Below, one piece after another: positions 54,934-64,000 of a stretch of 64,000 nt of DNA (its first letter is position 1; each line of letters begins with the position of its first letter). The position numbers were made by a program, and so were the translations under genes. The notes under the pieces are model-generated. The model had not been told where the DNA came from, did not search any database, and saw only the letters and a list, made by a program, of their open reading frames with translations. Source of the DNA: Bombyx mori (taxonomy: Eukaryota > Arthropoda > Insecta > Lepidoptera > Bombycidae); contig NC_085127.1 in NCBI RefSeq assembly GCF_030269925.1, forward strand, positions 12,593,501-12,657,500, read 5' to 3'.

Positions 54934-57900
54934 CTGGAGCACAAAACATATAATATTAATATGTGAAGCAAAAACTTTGTACCCCTATTTTCCCGCGCTT
55001 ATAGAGAATATATATGAAAATGAATTGCTGTTCGTTAGTCTCTCTAAAACTCGAGAACGGCTGGACCGATTTGGTCTAATTTTGGTCTTAAATTATTTGT
55101 GGAAGTCCAGAGAAGGTTTAAAAGGTAGATAAATATGAAAATATTCAGAATTAAATAAAAATAACAATTTTGTTTTTTTTTCTTTGTTATTTGCATAAAC
55201 AAAATTGTTATTTTTATTTAATTCTGAATAGTTTCATATTTATCTACCTTTTAAACCTTCTCTGGACTTCCACAAATAATTTAAGACCAAAATTAGCCAA
55301 ATCGGTCCAGCCGTTCTCAAGTTTTAACAATTCATTTTTATATATTCAATTTTAACAATTCATTTTTATATATGGTCAAAATTCAAATTTTTGTTGGTCT
55401 TAACCAAAGTTACTGTTGAACATCCAACAGCAGTCATAAAAATGTAATTAGTGCTAACTGAAGTATTTTCCAAACTCTATACCTAGTCAAGTCATAAATT
55501 CTGTCACATGTTTAATGTAAAATAATTGAAACAAGTTTATTCATTATGTAACCATTCATATACCAAAATGAACTTAACAAAACATAGATTCTTATGACAC
55601 TAAAGTTTATTCAAAATGACCTCCGTGATTTTGAATACAGGCCTTCAATCTGCGCGGCCAGTCGTCTATCGCAGCACGAACGAGGTCCATGTCAATATCG
55701 GCGGCTGCCTTAATCAAGGATGTCTTGAGTGACTCCAAATTGGGATGAGGCTTTGAGCACGCCTTTTCCTCCAAGTGTTGCCATATCTTGTAATCTAACG
55801 GATTCAAATCTGGACTGGAGGAGGGCCAGTCTTCGTGCCGGATGAAGTCGATTTCTCGCGCCGCCAGCCAGTCTTGTGTGCTCTTCGCTCTATGAGCTGG
55901 CGCCGAATCTTGTTGGAATACCCAGTGCCTGTTATTGAACATGGTATGAGAAACAGGTTCCACAAGGTTCGTCAGGACTGTATTTTGATACACAACTGCA
56001 TTCGTTTTTACACCTTTCTCATAAAAATGTACCTCTGTTAAGCCCCAATAAGAAACTCCCAACCATACCATGTGAGCGAGGATGGAAAATGACCTCGTTG
56101 GACACGCGGAATATGGTTGCTCGCTTCTTCACTACTCTGTGCGTACACCTTATCATTTTGTTTGTTGTAGCTCTCTTCTACGGTAAAAAATTTTTCATCC
56201 GAAAAAAGAATTTCCCGATATATTTTTCCCGCGTACCGCTTCAACAAAGCGCGGCAGCTCTTCAGTCTCAGGTCCATTAGACGAGCATTCAAACGATGTC
56301 CTGTTTTTCTTCGATATGCCCGAAGCCCTAAGTCTTCATTTAACACCCTTTTCACCGTGGTTCTGCTTAACCCCATCTGAAGGGCCAACAGTTTCTGCTT
56401 ATGTTTGGGATTTCTTTTAATTCGCGCCTTCACAGCTTTTATCACTGCTGGAGTCCTAACAGACCGAGGGCGACCACTTATTGACCTGTCATCTACACTA
56501 GAGTCTTCATTGTATCGTTTGATGGTACGATAAACGAATCTTTGGGTTATATTCAAATTTTTCAGTATGTTAAAAACTTGAATTGGCGCGTAACCGCAAT
56601 GATGCAACGCAATAACTGCAACACGGTCTTCTTTAAGCGTCCACTCCATATTTAAAAATGAGTAAAATTCTAAGTATACATTTTTATTTTCATGAACAAT
56701 CCGAAATTCGAATTCAATAAACTTTTCTGTGGCCAGCATTCTAAAAGAAAAGTTTTTACTGTGTGACAATACTTATGACCTGACTAGTTATATTATATCA
56801 CAGCGACCACTAATATGTTACAACCTAAGTACGAGTCTCTAATAAAACTTCCATGTCACACATCTATTTTCCAAGGCATGTATTCATAAAATGAAATGAA
56901 AATAAATGGATTTTTAATTATTAGTTGAATTATGGATGAATGAATGGTAAATTATATAATATTATAACTATGCACTGCACTAAAATTCGCATGTCAAATA
57001 ATGACAAAGCATACACGCTGCTTTTAATTTATGTAATAACTCATTTTCACTATGCTTGGCGAATAAATGATTTCTTTCTTTCTTTCTTTCATACCAGATG
57101 TATTTACTTGTGGCATCTCATAAGTTGCCCTGTTAAGTATATAGGAATCATATACACAAAACCTAATGTGAATCGGGCCTAGCACTCATTTGCTTATATA
57201 CAATTAGTAATACATTAAATGGAGTGTTTTTATGCTCTTACTTTAAAAATTATTCTAATTTGTAAAGTAAGGTAATCTTTACTGGCGGTAGGACCTCTTA
57301 TGAGTCCGCACAGGTAGGTACCATCGACCTGCCTATTTATGCCGTGGAGCAGTAATGCGTTTCAGTTTGAAGGGTGGGGCAGCCGTTGTAACTATACTTG
57401 AGACCTTAGAACTTATATCTCAAGGTGGGTGATGCCTTTACATTGCAGATGTTTATGGGCTTAATCAGTTAACACCAGGCGGGCTGTGAGCTCGTCCACC
57501 CATATAAGCAATAATAATAAAAATAAAAAACGGTACTTGGTTAATAAATATTCTAGTTTGTCAAATTTAATGCGTATGTTTATGAATATAACAAACCTTA
57601 AGTAACTCCATAGCCCTCTTCTCATATTGAGCGTGTCCGACAACTTCGCGTACTAAATCACGGACAAACTTGGAGTGTTTCGTTTGAAGCTGAAATATAT
57701 AAAGACATGATAAAATCCAACTGCAAAAGCAATTATGAATTTTACAGAAAATGAATGTTCTTAAATGAATTTAAATATAAAAAAATGGTTTATAATTGCT
57801 CCTTTTCTCGTATAAATATAAAAAATTAACGAAGCGAAAATTATAACCTATTTACAACAACAATAATGTTATTTAAAATGATTTGTATACGTACACCCTT

Positions 57901-58017
57901 TAGTCTAGCTGGCCTAATTCTGATGGCTTTGTCTGTGATACCCTTGCGGCCAGCGGATATTTTAGTTGTTTTGTGGCCTTTTCGCAGGCCTACTGCGATT
58001 TCAAAACGAGGGGCCAT
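54790..58017 (-). CDS. RpL36: 60S ribosomal protein L36 (eL36), three coding exons
   Basis: On the - strand, exons 58017-57895, 57689-57597 and 54933-54790 give 119 aa with GT-AG junctions, all in phase 0. The protein starts [19 protein letters not shown], continues [28 protein letters not shown] and ends with a basic helix and AQAHHHHH. This is the near-universal eL36 sequence of the large ribosomal subunit; length is as in insects. The acceptor TTATTTCAG|C lies directly before the ATG, so an upstream non-coding exon is expected. The second intron (54934-57596) holds a maT mariner, a long palindrome and a Bm1 SINE. A polyadenylation signal (54778-54783) almost abuts the stop. It is divergent from the SRFBP1-like gene. 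Confidence 0.97.
55011..55352. repeat. Long inverted repeat in eL36 intron 2
   Basis: Arms 55046-55175 and 55197-55326 are near-perfect reverse complements (AACGGCTGGACCGATTTGG / CCAAATCGGTCCAGCCGTT; AGGTAGATAAATATGAAA). The outer ATGAATTG/CAATTCAT parts extend it, with about 17 bp missing on one side. The spacer is about 21 bp. The arms are two head-to-head copies of the 10994-11266 family. Confidence 0.85.
55482..56788 (-). mobile_element. maT-type (DD37D) mariner, nearly complete
   Basis: 1,307 bp with inverted ends (CCTAGTCAAGTCATAAATTC / reversed ACTAGTCAGGTCATAAGTAT) flanked by TA (55480-55481, 56789-56790). Contains the transposase below. Sits in eL36 intron 2 on the same strand as eL36. 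Confidence 0.92.
55607..56649 (-). pseudogene. maT-type mariner transposase with one frameshift
   Basis: ATG at 56649 ([20 protein letters not shown]). Two HTH regions follow ([31 protein letters not shown]) with a GRPR linker, then [11 protein letters not shown] (first Asp). A frameshift near 56040-56075 moves the frame to [22 protein letters not shown] (second Asp) and [14 protein letters not shown]. Thirty-seven residues separate the second Asp from the Asp of NPLDY, the DD37D spacing. Ends GGHFE. All catalytic residues remain; the only defect I see is the frameshift. Confidence 0.9.
56800..57283. other. eL36 intron 2, no other feature
   Basis: A TTCT microsatellite at about 57073-57090. 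Nothing else. Confidence 0.5.
57284..57520 (+). mobile_element. Bm1 SINE body in eL36 intron 2
   Basis: ACTGGCGGTAGGACCTCTTA to CATATAAGCAATAATAATAA. Confidence 0.88.
57597..57689 (-). CDS. RpL36: eL36 coding exon 2
   Basis: 31 codons, [13 protein letters not shown] to MELLK; acceptor TATATTTCAG, donor AAG|GTTTGT. Confidence 0.95.
57895..58017 (-). CDS. RpL36: eL36 coding exon 1
   Basis: ATG at 58017 (minus strand), 41 codons from [10 protein letters not shown] to RPARLKG, donor GGT|GTACGT. The ATG is 1-2 nt after an acceptor (TTTCAG|C), the usual position of a 5'UTR intron in ribosomal protein genes. Confidence 0.95.
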
Positions 58018-58754
58018 GCTGAAATAACAAAACACCGAATGTAAATTTCAAAATAACTTCTCACAATGCATACTACTTTTATAACAGCGCTTTTTGTTTT
58101 CACTATTCTATTTCAAGGCAGCGGATTCATTTGATATTTTCGAATTTAAAAAATAATAACAATTGCATTACGTACATTTCGGACTGATAGATCCGAAGAA
58201 AAAGAACGCTTGTCTATAGATTATAAGCTATTTTTGTCTGACTTTTGCTGACAGCTTTCAATAAATGTCAACTATGACAGCCATGATCACAGACAACATT
58301 AATTCATTGTTTTATCTATAAAATCTATCAACCCATTTCTAACACCGGTCACTCACATGCGCACGAATACGCAAACCCGCAAGTTTAGGACGACATTTGC
58401 AAATGATTATGCAAAGTTTTCGCTACATTCGTGGTTTTCCAAGCTGTGTCGATTACTTTTTACTGTAACAAAATAGTGTATAAAAATTCAATCTTGCATT
58501 GGTATTTTTTTCTTATTCTAATTTCGTATTTCTTTTACTGTTGTAATTAGGGTGGCTTACTAACTTGGATTTCTGTAAAAGAATATAAGTTTCGAAGACT
58601 CGATACAATCCTGTCATCTTTATTTTTATTTATTGCTTAGAACGAGCTTACGTTGTTATGAGTTACGTTAAATTTTTTATCATAGAATGTATTAGGTCTC
58701 AATGACGGCAAAAGACCCAAAGAAAAATAGAAGAATAAATTACAGTTTACTTAC

Positions 58755-58795
58755 AAAAGACGACGTATGGCATACATTCCGTTTGCCTGTCCACT
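58755..58795 (-). other. RpL36: Candidate non-coding first exon of eL36
   Basis: On the - strand a stretch starting TTTTTCAGTGG (an arthropod initiator-like TCAGT) runs to a strong donor, GTCTTTT|GTAAGT at 58755/58754. This would splice to the acceptor just before the eL36 ATG. It contains no in-frame start for eL36. An alternative reading is that TTTTTCAG is itself an acceptor. Inferred; needs transcript data. Confidence 0.45.
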
Positions 58796-58883
58796 GAAAA
58801 ATCAAGAAAAAATAATTGGATTATCCATGGGGCACATAACCTCACTTTAAACGTAAACATTTAATTTATTTAATTTTTGAAAA
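58796..58883. promoter_or_regulatory. Probable shared promoter of eL36 (-) and SRFBP1-like gene (+)
   Basis: The candidate eL36 first exon and the ATG of the SRFBP1-like gene are separated by only about 90 bp, and the two genes diverge. No repeat lies in the gap. Both products serve ribosome biogenesis, so co-regulation makes sense. No TATA box stands out. This is inference from spacing. Confidence 0.5.
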
Positions 58884-58922
58884 ATGGAAGTCGGCGCTGT
58901 TAAACAAGCATTCAATAATGAG
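58884..58922 (+). CDS. SRFBP1-like exon 1 (13 codons)
   Basis: AAAATGG start context; MEVGAVKQAFNNE, then donor GAG|GTAAAG. Very short, but the phase and the fit to the family N-terminus (hydrophobic/acid start before a basic helix) support it. Confidence 0.75.
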
Positions 58923-61906
58923 GTAAAGAAGTAAATTAAATATGCGATAGTGATTTAAACATTAAGACTTAAAATATTTTGCTTACCAACACACTGCAAT
59001 AGTTCCTAGAACTTGTAAATTATTAATTAGTTATAATTCAATTCCTATATTTATTTATAAAGACTGACAAATAGCTACACGAGACATGAGGTCGGAGTCT
59101 TATTTTACAGTTCCCTAATAAATAGAAACAAATTTCAAATATTAACTTACAGCTGATTCTTATGAAGAAAAGTTTAAATCAAGCCAAGACTCATACTATA
59201 CACAAATTGACTAGAAAAGCTAAAACATTAACTGAAAAGAAAACTTCAGAGAAACTTAAGCAAAAACTTACAAGGAAAGCAGAGCTTGCTGTAAAAGAAG
59301 TTTTAGAAATAAAGGTAAAAAATTTAAAGTTAATCATTAATTTGAGGTGGCCCTGATATCTTCATTCTGCCATCGCACAACCCACCACCAACACAGATTT
59401 TAAACTTACTACATGACACTACTCTTTTTTTTTAATTGCTTAGGTGGGTGGACGAGCTCACAGCCCACCTGGTGTTAAGTGGTTACTGGAGCCCATAGAC
59501 AACGACAACGTAAATGCGCCACCCACCTTGAGATATAAGTTCTAAGGTCTCAAGTATAGTTACAACGGCTGCCCCACCCTTCAAACCGAAACGCATTACT
59601 GCTTCACGGCAGAAATAGGCAGCGTGTTGGTACCCACCCGTGCGGTCTCAAAAGAGGTCCTACCACCAGTTTCTCCACCCACTTGTCCTCAGTACACTAC
59701 AATGAGCCCTCTTTAGTTGACAGTGGCTATGGCGCTGATAGTTATAGTGTTCATGTGTGACCTGCCAATCTACCCTGCCCTATAGCTCATGTGCATTACA
59801 GTAATAAAACAGTGTAAACTGACAAAATTTTATTTATGTCAGTTAAAAATAATATTATATCCTATCAGTTAACTCTACTAATTAATCTCTTCTCTGTGAT
59901 GATGAACAGTCTGTTTGTATATTGCAAGCTTAAATTTCTTAAATGGGCACCATTACATTTACATTGCTGTGTCTATTCAATCCTTGTCCATGGGAAGGTA
60001 ATTTGCAACTTTCTTGACTGGTATATTTGATGCAGTTACTATAACTATTTGCGTTGGGTTTTTGCAAGTCTTAGATATAATAATAATATTGAGGGGTGTT
60101 AGGCTATTTGGCTTAAGCGACATTTTTGCTTAATATGCAACATTTATCTATGTAATTTTATTTGTCAAGTTAAAGTATCAAAATTTCGATGTTTTTAATT
60201 AATTAAATAAAGTTAACCTCATACAAATAGATGAAAAAGTTTTTTTATTCATATTATTTTTTTAAAGTTTTAAATGGCTATCCTGTAAATTTGCAAAAAT
60301 GGTGCTTAACCCTAATAGCCTATCACTCCTCGATATAATTTAATAGTTTTTTTCTATACTTCACAAGCTTTCTATGCTATATTATCGTCAAAATAGGTCA
60401 CCAATAGCAACTAGTAAAAGAAGAGAAAAACACCTTTCATATTTTAAAATATGTTCAAACATACATTATATTCTAATGGCTGTAAGTTAACTCCAAAGTA
60501 CCCCTAGGAGTCCTAAGTATGTGGAACTTATTATTGAAGAAAGAAAGGACTCATTACGACATATTTACACATCCAGTCCACATAAATCCTTATTTTAACC
60601 AGTGAACTATGTTGTTATTTTATACACATTCTTGTACTTGTATAGGCATCAAAAACCATGACTTATGCCTGTTGTCACAAAAAGCTCACTCAGATACAGT
60701 AACCAATAGATTACCAAATTAACTGTAGGATTAAATTGTTTAATATCCTGGCAGTATTTCATATGTTTTTTCCTTCATTTACAGAAAATCAAGCCTAGAG
60801 ATGTGGCTAAATTTGCCATAACACACACCGGAGAACTGAAAAACTATTTGAACAAGCCAACGGTAGACCAAGAACGGGTCTGCTCTAGACTTCTCCTCCA
60901 CAAATCTATGCAAGAAAAATACAAAATTATAAGACGTAGATTTGCTAACATACCAATAAGGGATCTATTCATGTCAAGACAAGAACGATTAAAATTGAAA
61001 AAGGAAGAAAAAGAAAAGAAGAAACATAAGAAAGAACTTAAAAACAGAAAGACTAGTAATTCAGGCGACTGGGATATTGAAGAAATTAACACTAGCAATG
61101 AACATATAGTAACTGAAAATGGTAACTCTGATTTATCTAATGAGCATGATATTATAAACGGTAGCAATAAACCCTCCGATATAGAAGAGGAAAGTGAAAT
61201 TGAATCTGAAAGTAAACATGATAATGCTGCAAGCGAACTTGAAAATGAAGTGGATGATAGTGAGCAAATTAACATTAAATCACTAGAAAGTAAAGAACTG
61301 CCTACGCATAAAATAAAAGACTATAATAATATATCAGATTTACCTTTGCCTAAAAAGAAAGAAACAAAACAAAAACCAGTAAAGAAACAAAAAGAAAACA
61401 AAAATAAGAATTTGAATGAAAAGCTGTCACAAAGAAAGTTCAAAAAGGATACCGATGTAACTCAGTTAGTTGAAAATAAAATAGTTGACCCATTCTTTAT
61501 TACTTCGACTGGTGAAAATTACATGTCTGTGGCTGAACCCAGACAACCGGATGAATTCAAAGAAATTCATAGACAAGGGAACAGAAAATTGAGAAGGGCG
61601 GCCATGTTTGGTCATGTCCCAAAAATTAAACCCAGACGAAATAATTATGAAGGAAATAACTTTAATACAAATAATTTCAGTAGAAATAGGGAGGAAGATT
61701 TTAGCACCAAATCAAGTGGAAGGTTTGATAATAGTAAACCATCTAATTTCAACTATAAAGATAATGATAATAAAAAAACATTTGGTGGTAAAAATGAGGA
61801 TGTTGCAAAGAAAGAGGAAAAATTACATCCATCTTGGGAAGCCAAAAAAAAGCAATCTGGTATACTACCATTCCAAGGGAAGAAGATTGTATTCGACGAA
61901 AGTTAA
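58884..61906 (+). CDS. SRFBP1/BUD22-like nucleolar protein, three exons
   Basis: Exons 58884-58922, 59153-59314 and 60785-61906 are joined in phase 0 by GT-AG introns to give 440 aa. The start MEVGAVKQAFNNE is followed by a basic helix (KKSLNQAKTHTIHKLTRKAKTL), then a conserved block KPRDVAKFAI and LNKPTVDQERVCSRLLLHKSM. The middle (about 120-260) is highly charged, Lys/Glu/Ser/Asn-rich and low in complexity. The end has KLRRAAMFGHVPK and LHPSWEAKKKQSGILPFQGKKIVFD. Block order and the C-terminus match SRFBP1 (p49/STRAP) and the BUD22 domain, linked to SRF binding in mammals and to 40S subunit processing in yeast. Nuclear/nucleolar role is inferred from the family. AATAAA lies at 61917-61922. 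Confidence 0.85.
59153..59314 (+). CDS. SRFBP1-like exon 2
   Basis: Acceptor TTAACTTACAG|CTG, donor AAG|GTAAAA. 54 codons, very Lys-rich, predicted coiled/basic helix. The intron after it carries a Bm1 SINE at 59424-59669. Confidence 0.85.
59424..59669 (-). mobile_element. Bm1 SINE body in SRFBP1-like intron 2
   Basis: Poly-T, TTGCTTAGGTGGGTGGACGA to GAGGTCCTACCACCAG, reversed. Confidence 0.92.
59670..60784. other. Rest of SRFBP1-like intron 2
   Basis: No exon, repeat or other gene recognised. Confidence 0.5.
60785..61906 (+). CDS. SRFBP1-like exon 3 (main exon)
   Basis: Acceptor TTCATTTACAG|AAA. 373 codons and TAA at 61904-61906. Carries the conserved BUD22-like block, acidic/basic low-complexity middle and the family's C-terminal FQGKKIVFD motif. 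Confidence 0.88.
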   Translation, partial: KIKPRDVAKFAITHTGELKNYLNKPTVDQERVCSRLLLHKSMQEKYKIIRRRFANIPIRDLFMSRQERLKLKKEEKEKKKHKKELKNRKTSNSGDWDIEEINTSNEHIVTENGNSDLSNEHDIINGSNKPSDIEEESEIESESKHDNAASELENEVDDSEQINIKSLESKELPTHKIKDYNNISDLPLPKKKETKQKPVKKQKENKNKNLNEKLSQRKFKKDTDVTQLVENKIVDPFFITSTGENYMSVAEPRQPDEFKEIHRQGNRKLRRAAMFGHVPKIKPRRNNYEGNNFNTNNFSRNREEDFSTKSSGRFDNSKPSNFNYKDNDNKKTFGGKNEDVAKKEEKLHPSWEAKKKQSGILPFQGKKIVFDES

Positions 61907-61916
61907 TAAATGTTGA

Positions 61917-61922
61917 AATAAA
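61917..61922 (+). terminator. Polyadenylation signal of the SRFBP1-like gene
   Basis: AATAAA 11 nt after the stop codon; a SINE (reverse) begins about 30 bp further on. Confidence 0.65.
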
Positions 61923-61951
61923 GAAAAATCTTTTGTCTTCTTCTAATCACC

Positions 61952-62055
61952 TTTTTTTTATTGCCCGAGCAGGCAGACGAGCATACGGCCCACCTGATGG
62001 TAAGTGGTTACCGTCGCTCATGGACGTCAGCAATGCCAGGGGCCACTGCCTACCT
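61952..62055 (-). mobile_element. SINE-2 fragment
   Basis: TTTTTTTTATTGCCCGAGCAGG, CGGCCCACCTGATGGTAAG, GGCCACTGCCTACC, reversed. Confidence 0.75.
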
Positions 62056-62542
62056 TTTTATGGAGGGTAAGAAGTAAGGAGCGTTAGAGGTAGTAAGCGT
62101 AAGGAGGTAAGAGGGAGGTGAAGTCGTCGTGGCCTAAAGGATAAGACGTCCGGTGCATTCGTGTTGAGCGATGCACTGGTGTTCGAATCTCACAGGCGCG
62201 TACCAATTTTTCTAATGAAATATGTACTTAACAAATGTTAACGATTGACTTCCACGGTGAAAGAATAACATCGTGTAATAAAAATCAAACCCGCAAAAAT
62301 TATAATTTGCGTAATCACTGGTGGCAGGACCTCTTGTGAGTCCGCGCGGGTAGGTACCACCGCCCTGCTTGTTTCTGCCATGAAGCAGTAATGCGTTTCG
62401 GTTTGAAGGGTGGGGCAGCCGTTGTAACTATACTTGAGACCTTAGAACTTATATCTCAAGGTGGGTGACGCATTTATGTTGTAGATGTCTATGGGCTCCA
62501 GTAACCACTTAACACCAGGTGGGCTGTGAGCTCGTCCACCCA

Positions 62543-63887
62543 CACTGGCCGACATCATTTTCCTTGTTCAAGTTCTGATTATTTTTTTCCACTAATTTGG
62601 TAGTGCTGATTTCGAAATTATACCTCATTTTATCGTATCACATCAGGTTTTAAAAAAAGTTAAGACATTGGCTATTTTAAATTTTTTGATTAAAATAAAT
62701 TAAATTTTAGATTTTAGCGCTCTTTTCTCGAATCGTGCGACCTCTCGTGAGGAAATATATTAGTTGCAACAACGGCACACCCATTCGAAACAGGTTACTT
62801 GCAAATAAACCTCTACAGTTACTTTGTTTATAAACTTTTTACTGAAATTAGTGTGTTTATTTAAAAAAAAATCTTACGTTTTACTTATATATATATTTTT
62901 TTATTTTATTTTTTACTTATATACAAAATTTCCATGCTTCTTGTGCGAGTGGGACAGTAGAGCACGAGACAAGCACTACGTTCAAAAATAATGGAATCCT
63001 CGTAAAAATCTCAAAGTAGGAACAAAAAACGTTATACGAAAAAAATTAATTAGTCCTGAAAAGATTTTACTACCTCCGCTTCATATCAAACTCGGTATGA
63101 TGAAAGAGTTCGTTAAAGCATTGGATAAAAACAATGCTAGTTTTGAATACCTGTGTAAAAAAATTCCAAGATTATCTGATGCAAAAATTAAAGAAGGAGT
63201 GTTCGATGGACCGCAAATCAGATCTTTGATGGCTGATGAAAAATTTGATGTCACAATGAATAACACTGAATCAGATGCTTGGCTGGCGTTCAAAGATGCT
63301 GTCAACAATTTTCTAGGAAATAATAAACATCCCGACTATAAAAATAAGGTTGCAAACTTATTGGATAAGTATCAAAAATTGGGGTGTAATATGAGCATAA
63401 AACTCCACTTTCTAGATTCACATGTGGACTTTTTTCCTGATAATCTTGGTGATTACAGTGAAGAACAGGGAGAAAGGTTTCATCAGGACATAAAAACTAT
63501 GGAGACAAGGTACCAAGGTCAATGGAATGTGAATATGATGGCTGATTACTGCTGGTCACTGACACGTGATATTACTGAAGATACTCACAAAAAAAACTAC
63601 ACCCAGACGTTATTTTGTCGCGAAACGTAAAAGATGTCACTCTAAATAGTCCTGCAGCATTGTTTAGACTCAATGTTTTCTTTGTAAATGTTCAAATATA
63701 TGATTTTGTAGTATGATTATTGATATTTTGGTTAAATTTTGAAAAAAAAATCTTTTTCCTTTTTTTTTATATTCTGATGTGATAGAACAAATATGTAGGT
63801 GTTTTTGTGTTTAAAATAGTATAAATTGGTGATATTTGTGGCTCAAATACAAACAACTTTCAAAAAATTTTCATTTGTCGGCCGGTG
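62543..63887 (+). mobile_element. CACTG-ended DNA transposon, internally deleted, unnamed family
   Basis: 1,345 bp. Ends CACTGGCCGACA (left) and reversed CACCGGCCGACA (right), 12 bp with one mismatch. CCA at 62540-62542 and 63888-63890 is a 3-bp duplication. CACTR ends with 2-4-bp duplications are typical of the CMC (CACTA/Mirage/Chapaev) group; that class is inferred. Confidence 0.82.
62917..63630 (+). pseudogene. Conserved orphan (transposon-encoded) protein, C-terminal part
   Basis: Reads KFPCFLCEWDSRARDKHYVQ, one TAA at 62989, then WNPRKNLKVGTKNV, KILLPPLHIKLGMMKEFVKA, AKIKEGVFDGPQI, LGCNMSIKLHFLDSHVDFF, SEEQGERFHQDIKTME, RYQGQWNVNMMADYCW and stop at 63628. I know this only as a frequent 'uncharacterised' arthropod protein. 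The CFLC...HY pair could bind metal and the SEEQGERFH block may hold a catalytic or structural Glu. The N-terminal part is absent and a stop breaks it. Function as transposase is inferred from its setting. Confidence 0.7.
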
Positions 63888-63909
63888 CCATCTAAGCAAT
63901 AAAAAAAAG

Positions 63910-64000
63910 GAGCACCATATTTGTAGGGAACAAGTTGAAAAAGTGTATGCTATAACTGTAACTATAAACAGCGAGCTATTGTGGAAGACCGCTCGGATTG
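63910..64000. other. Window end, no feature seen
   Basis: Ninety bases of unassigned sequence. Confidence 0.4.

Larger units (their letters stand above)
62120..63909 (+). mobile_element. Bm1 SINE, full length, split in its tail by a DNA transposon
   Basis: Head GAAGTCGTCGTGGCCTAAAGG and box B GTTCGAATC, then the complete body to GAGCTCGTCCACCCA (62542). After the insert (62543-63887) the tail resumes exactly: CCATCTAAGCAATAAAAAAAA. Confidence 0.92.

Noticed and set aside
61608..61916. Overlapping open frame inside the SRFBP1-like exon 3
   Set aside because: A shadow of the A-rich coding exon in another frame; no conserved motif.
1..64000. CRISPR array, operon, phage or plasmid features
   Set aside because: No regularly spaced repeats, ribosome binding sites or bacterial gene clusters; introns, SINEs and LINEs show a eukaryotic nuclear genome.

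Overview
This is nuclear DNA from a lepidopteran, almost certainly a silkworm (Bombyx). The main reason is about thirty copies of a tRNA-headed SINE that matches Bombyx Bm1 as I know it. There are also many 3'-end fragments of jockey-clade LINEs (BMC1/L1Bm-like), spliced genes with GT-AG introns, and A+T-rich intergenic DNA. Nothing bacterial, organellar or CRISPR-like was seen.

Three host genes can be built from the sequence. (1) A six-exon SLC22-type organic cation transporter on the + strand (coding exons 7301-7482, 13644-13857, 19420-19675, 29298-29930, 30703-30881, 32134-32325). All splice phases agree and the product is 551 aa. Its 25 kb span is mostly introns packed with mobile elements. 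(2) Ribosomal protein eL36 on the - strand (58017-57895, 57689-57597, 54933-54790; 119 aa), with a likely non-coding first exon near 58755-58795. (3) An SRFBP1/BUD22-like nucleolar protein on the + strand (58884-58922, 59153-59314, 60785-61906; 440 aa). Genes 2 and 3 are divergent, and under 100 bp separates their likely 5' ends, so they probably share a bidirectional promoter.

Layout. 1-7.2 kb: SINE/LINE debris, two copies of a GC-rich composite repeat and a deleted mariner. 7.3-32.3 kb: the transporter gene with nested repeats in its introns. 32.3-54.5 kb: gene-free, with a 3.1-kb hAT element, a LINE inserted in a LINE, several MITEs and a jockey LINE with an open reverse transcriptase. 54.7-61.9 kb: the eL36/SRFBP1 pair, with a DD37D (maT-type) mariner and a long palindrome in an eL36 intron. 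61.9-64 kb: a full-length Bm1 whose tail is split by a 1,345-bp element.

The most interesting item is that last element (62543-63887). It has CACTGG/CACCGG inverted ends and a 3-bp CCA duplication. It carries the C-terminal part of a conserved protein that I recognise only as an uncharacterised arthropod family. Its clean insertion inside a SINE shows that this family is, or hitchhikes on, a cut-and-paste DNA transposon. Other strong structural findings are a LINE-in-LINE insertion with a 12-bp duplication, a twin-priming-type inversion, hAT elements with exact 8-bp duplications, SINE dimers and a SINE chimera. All family names are from memory and inspection; no database was searched.
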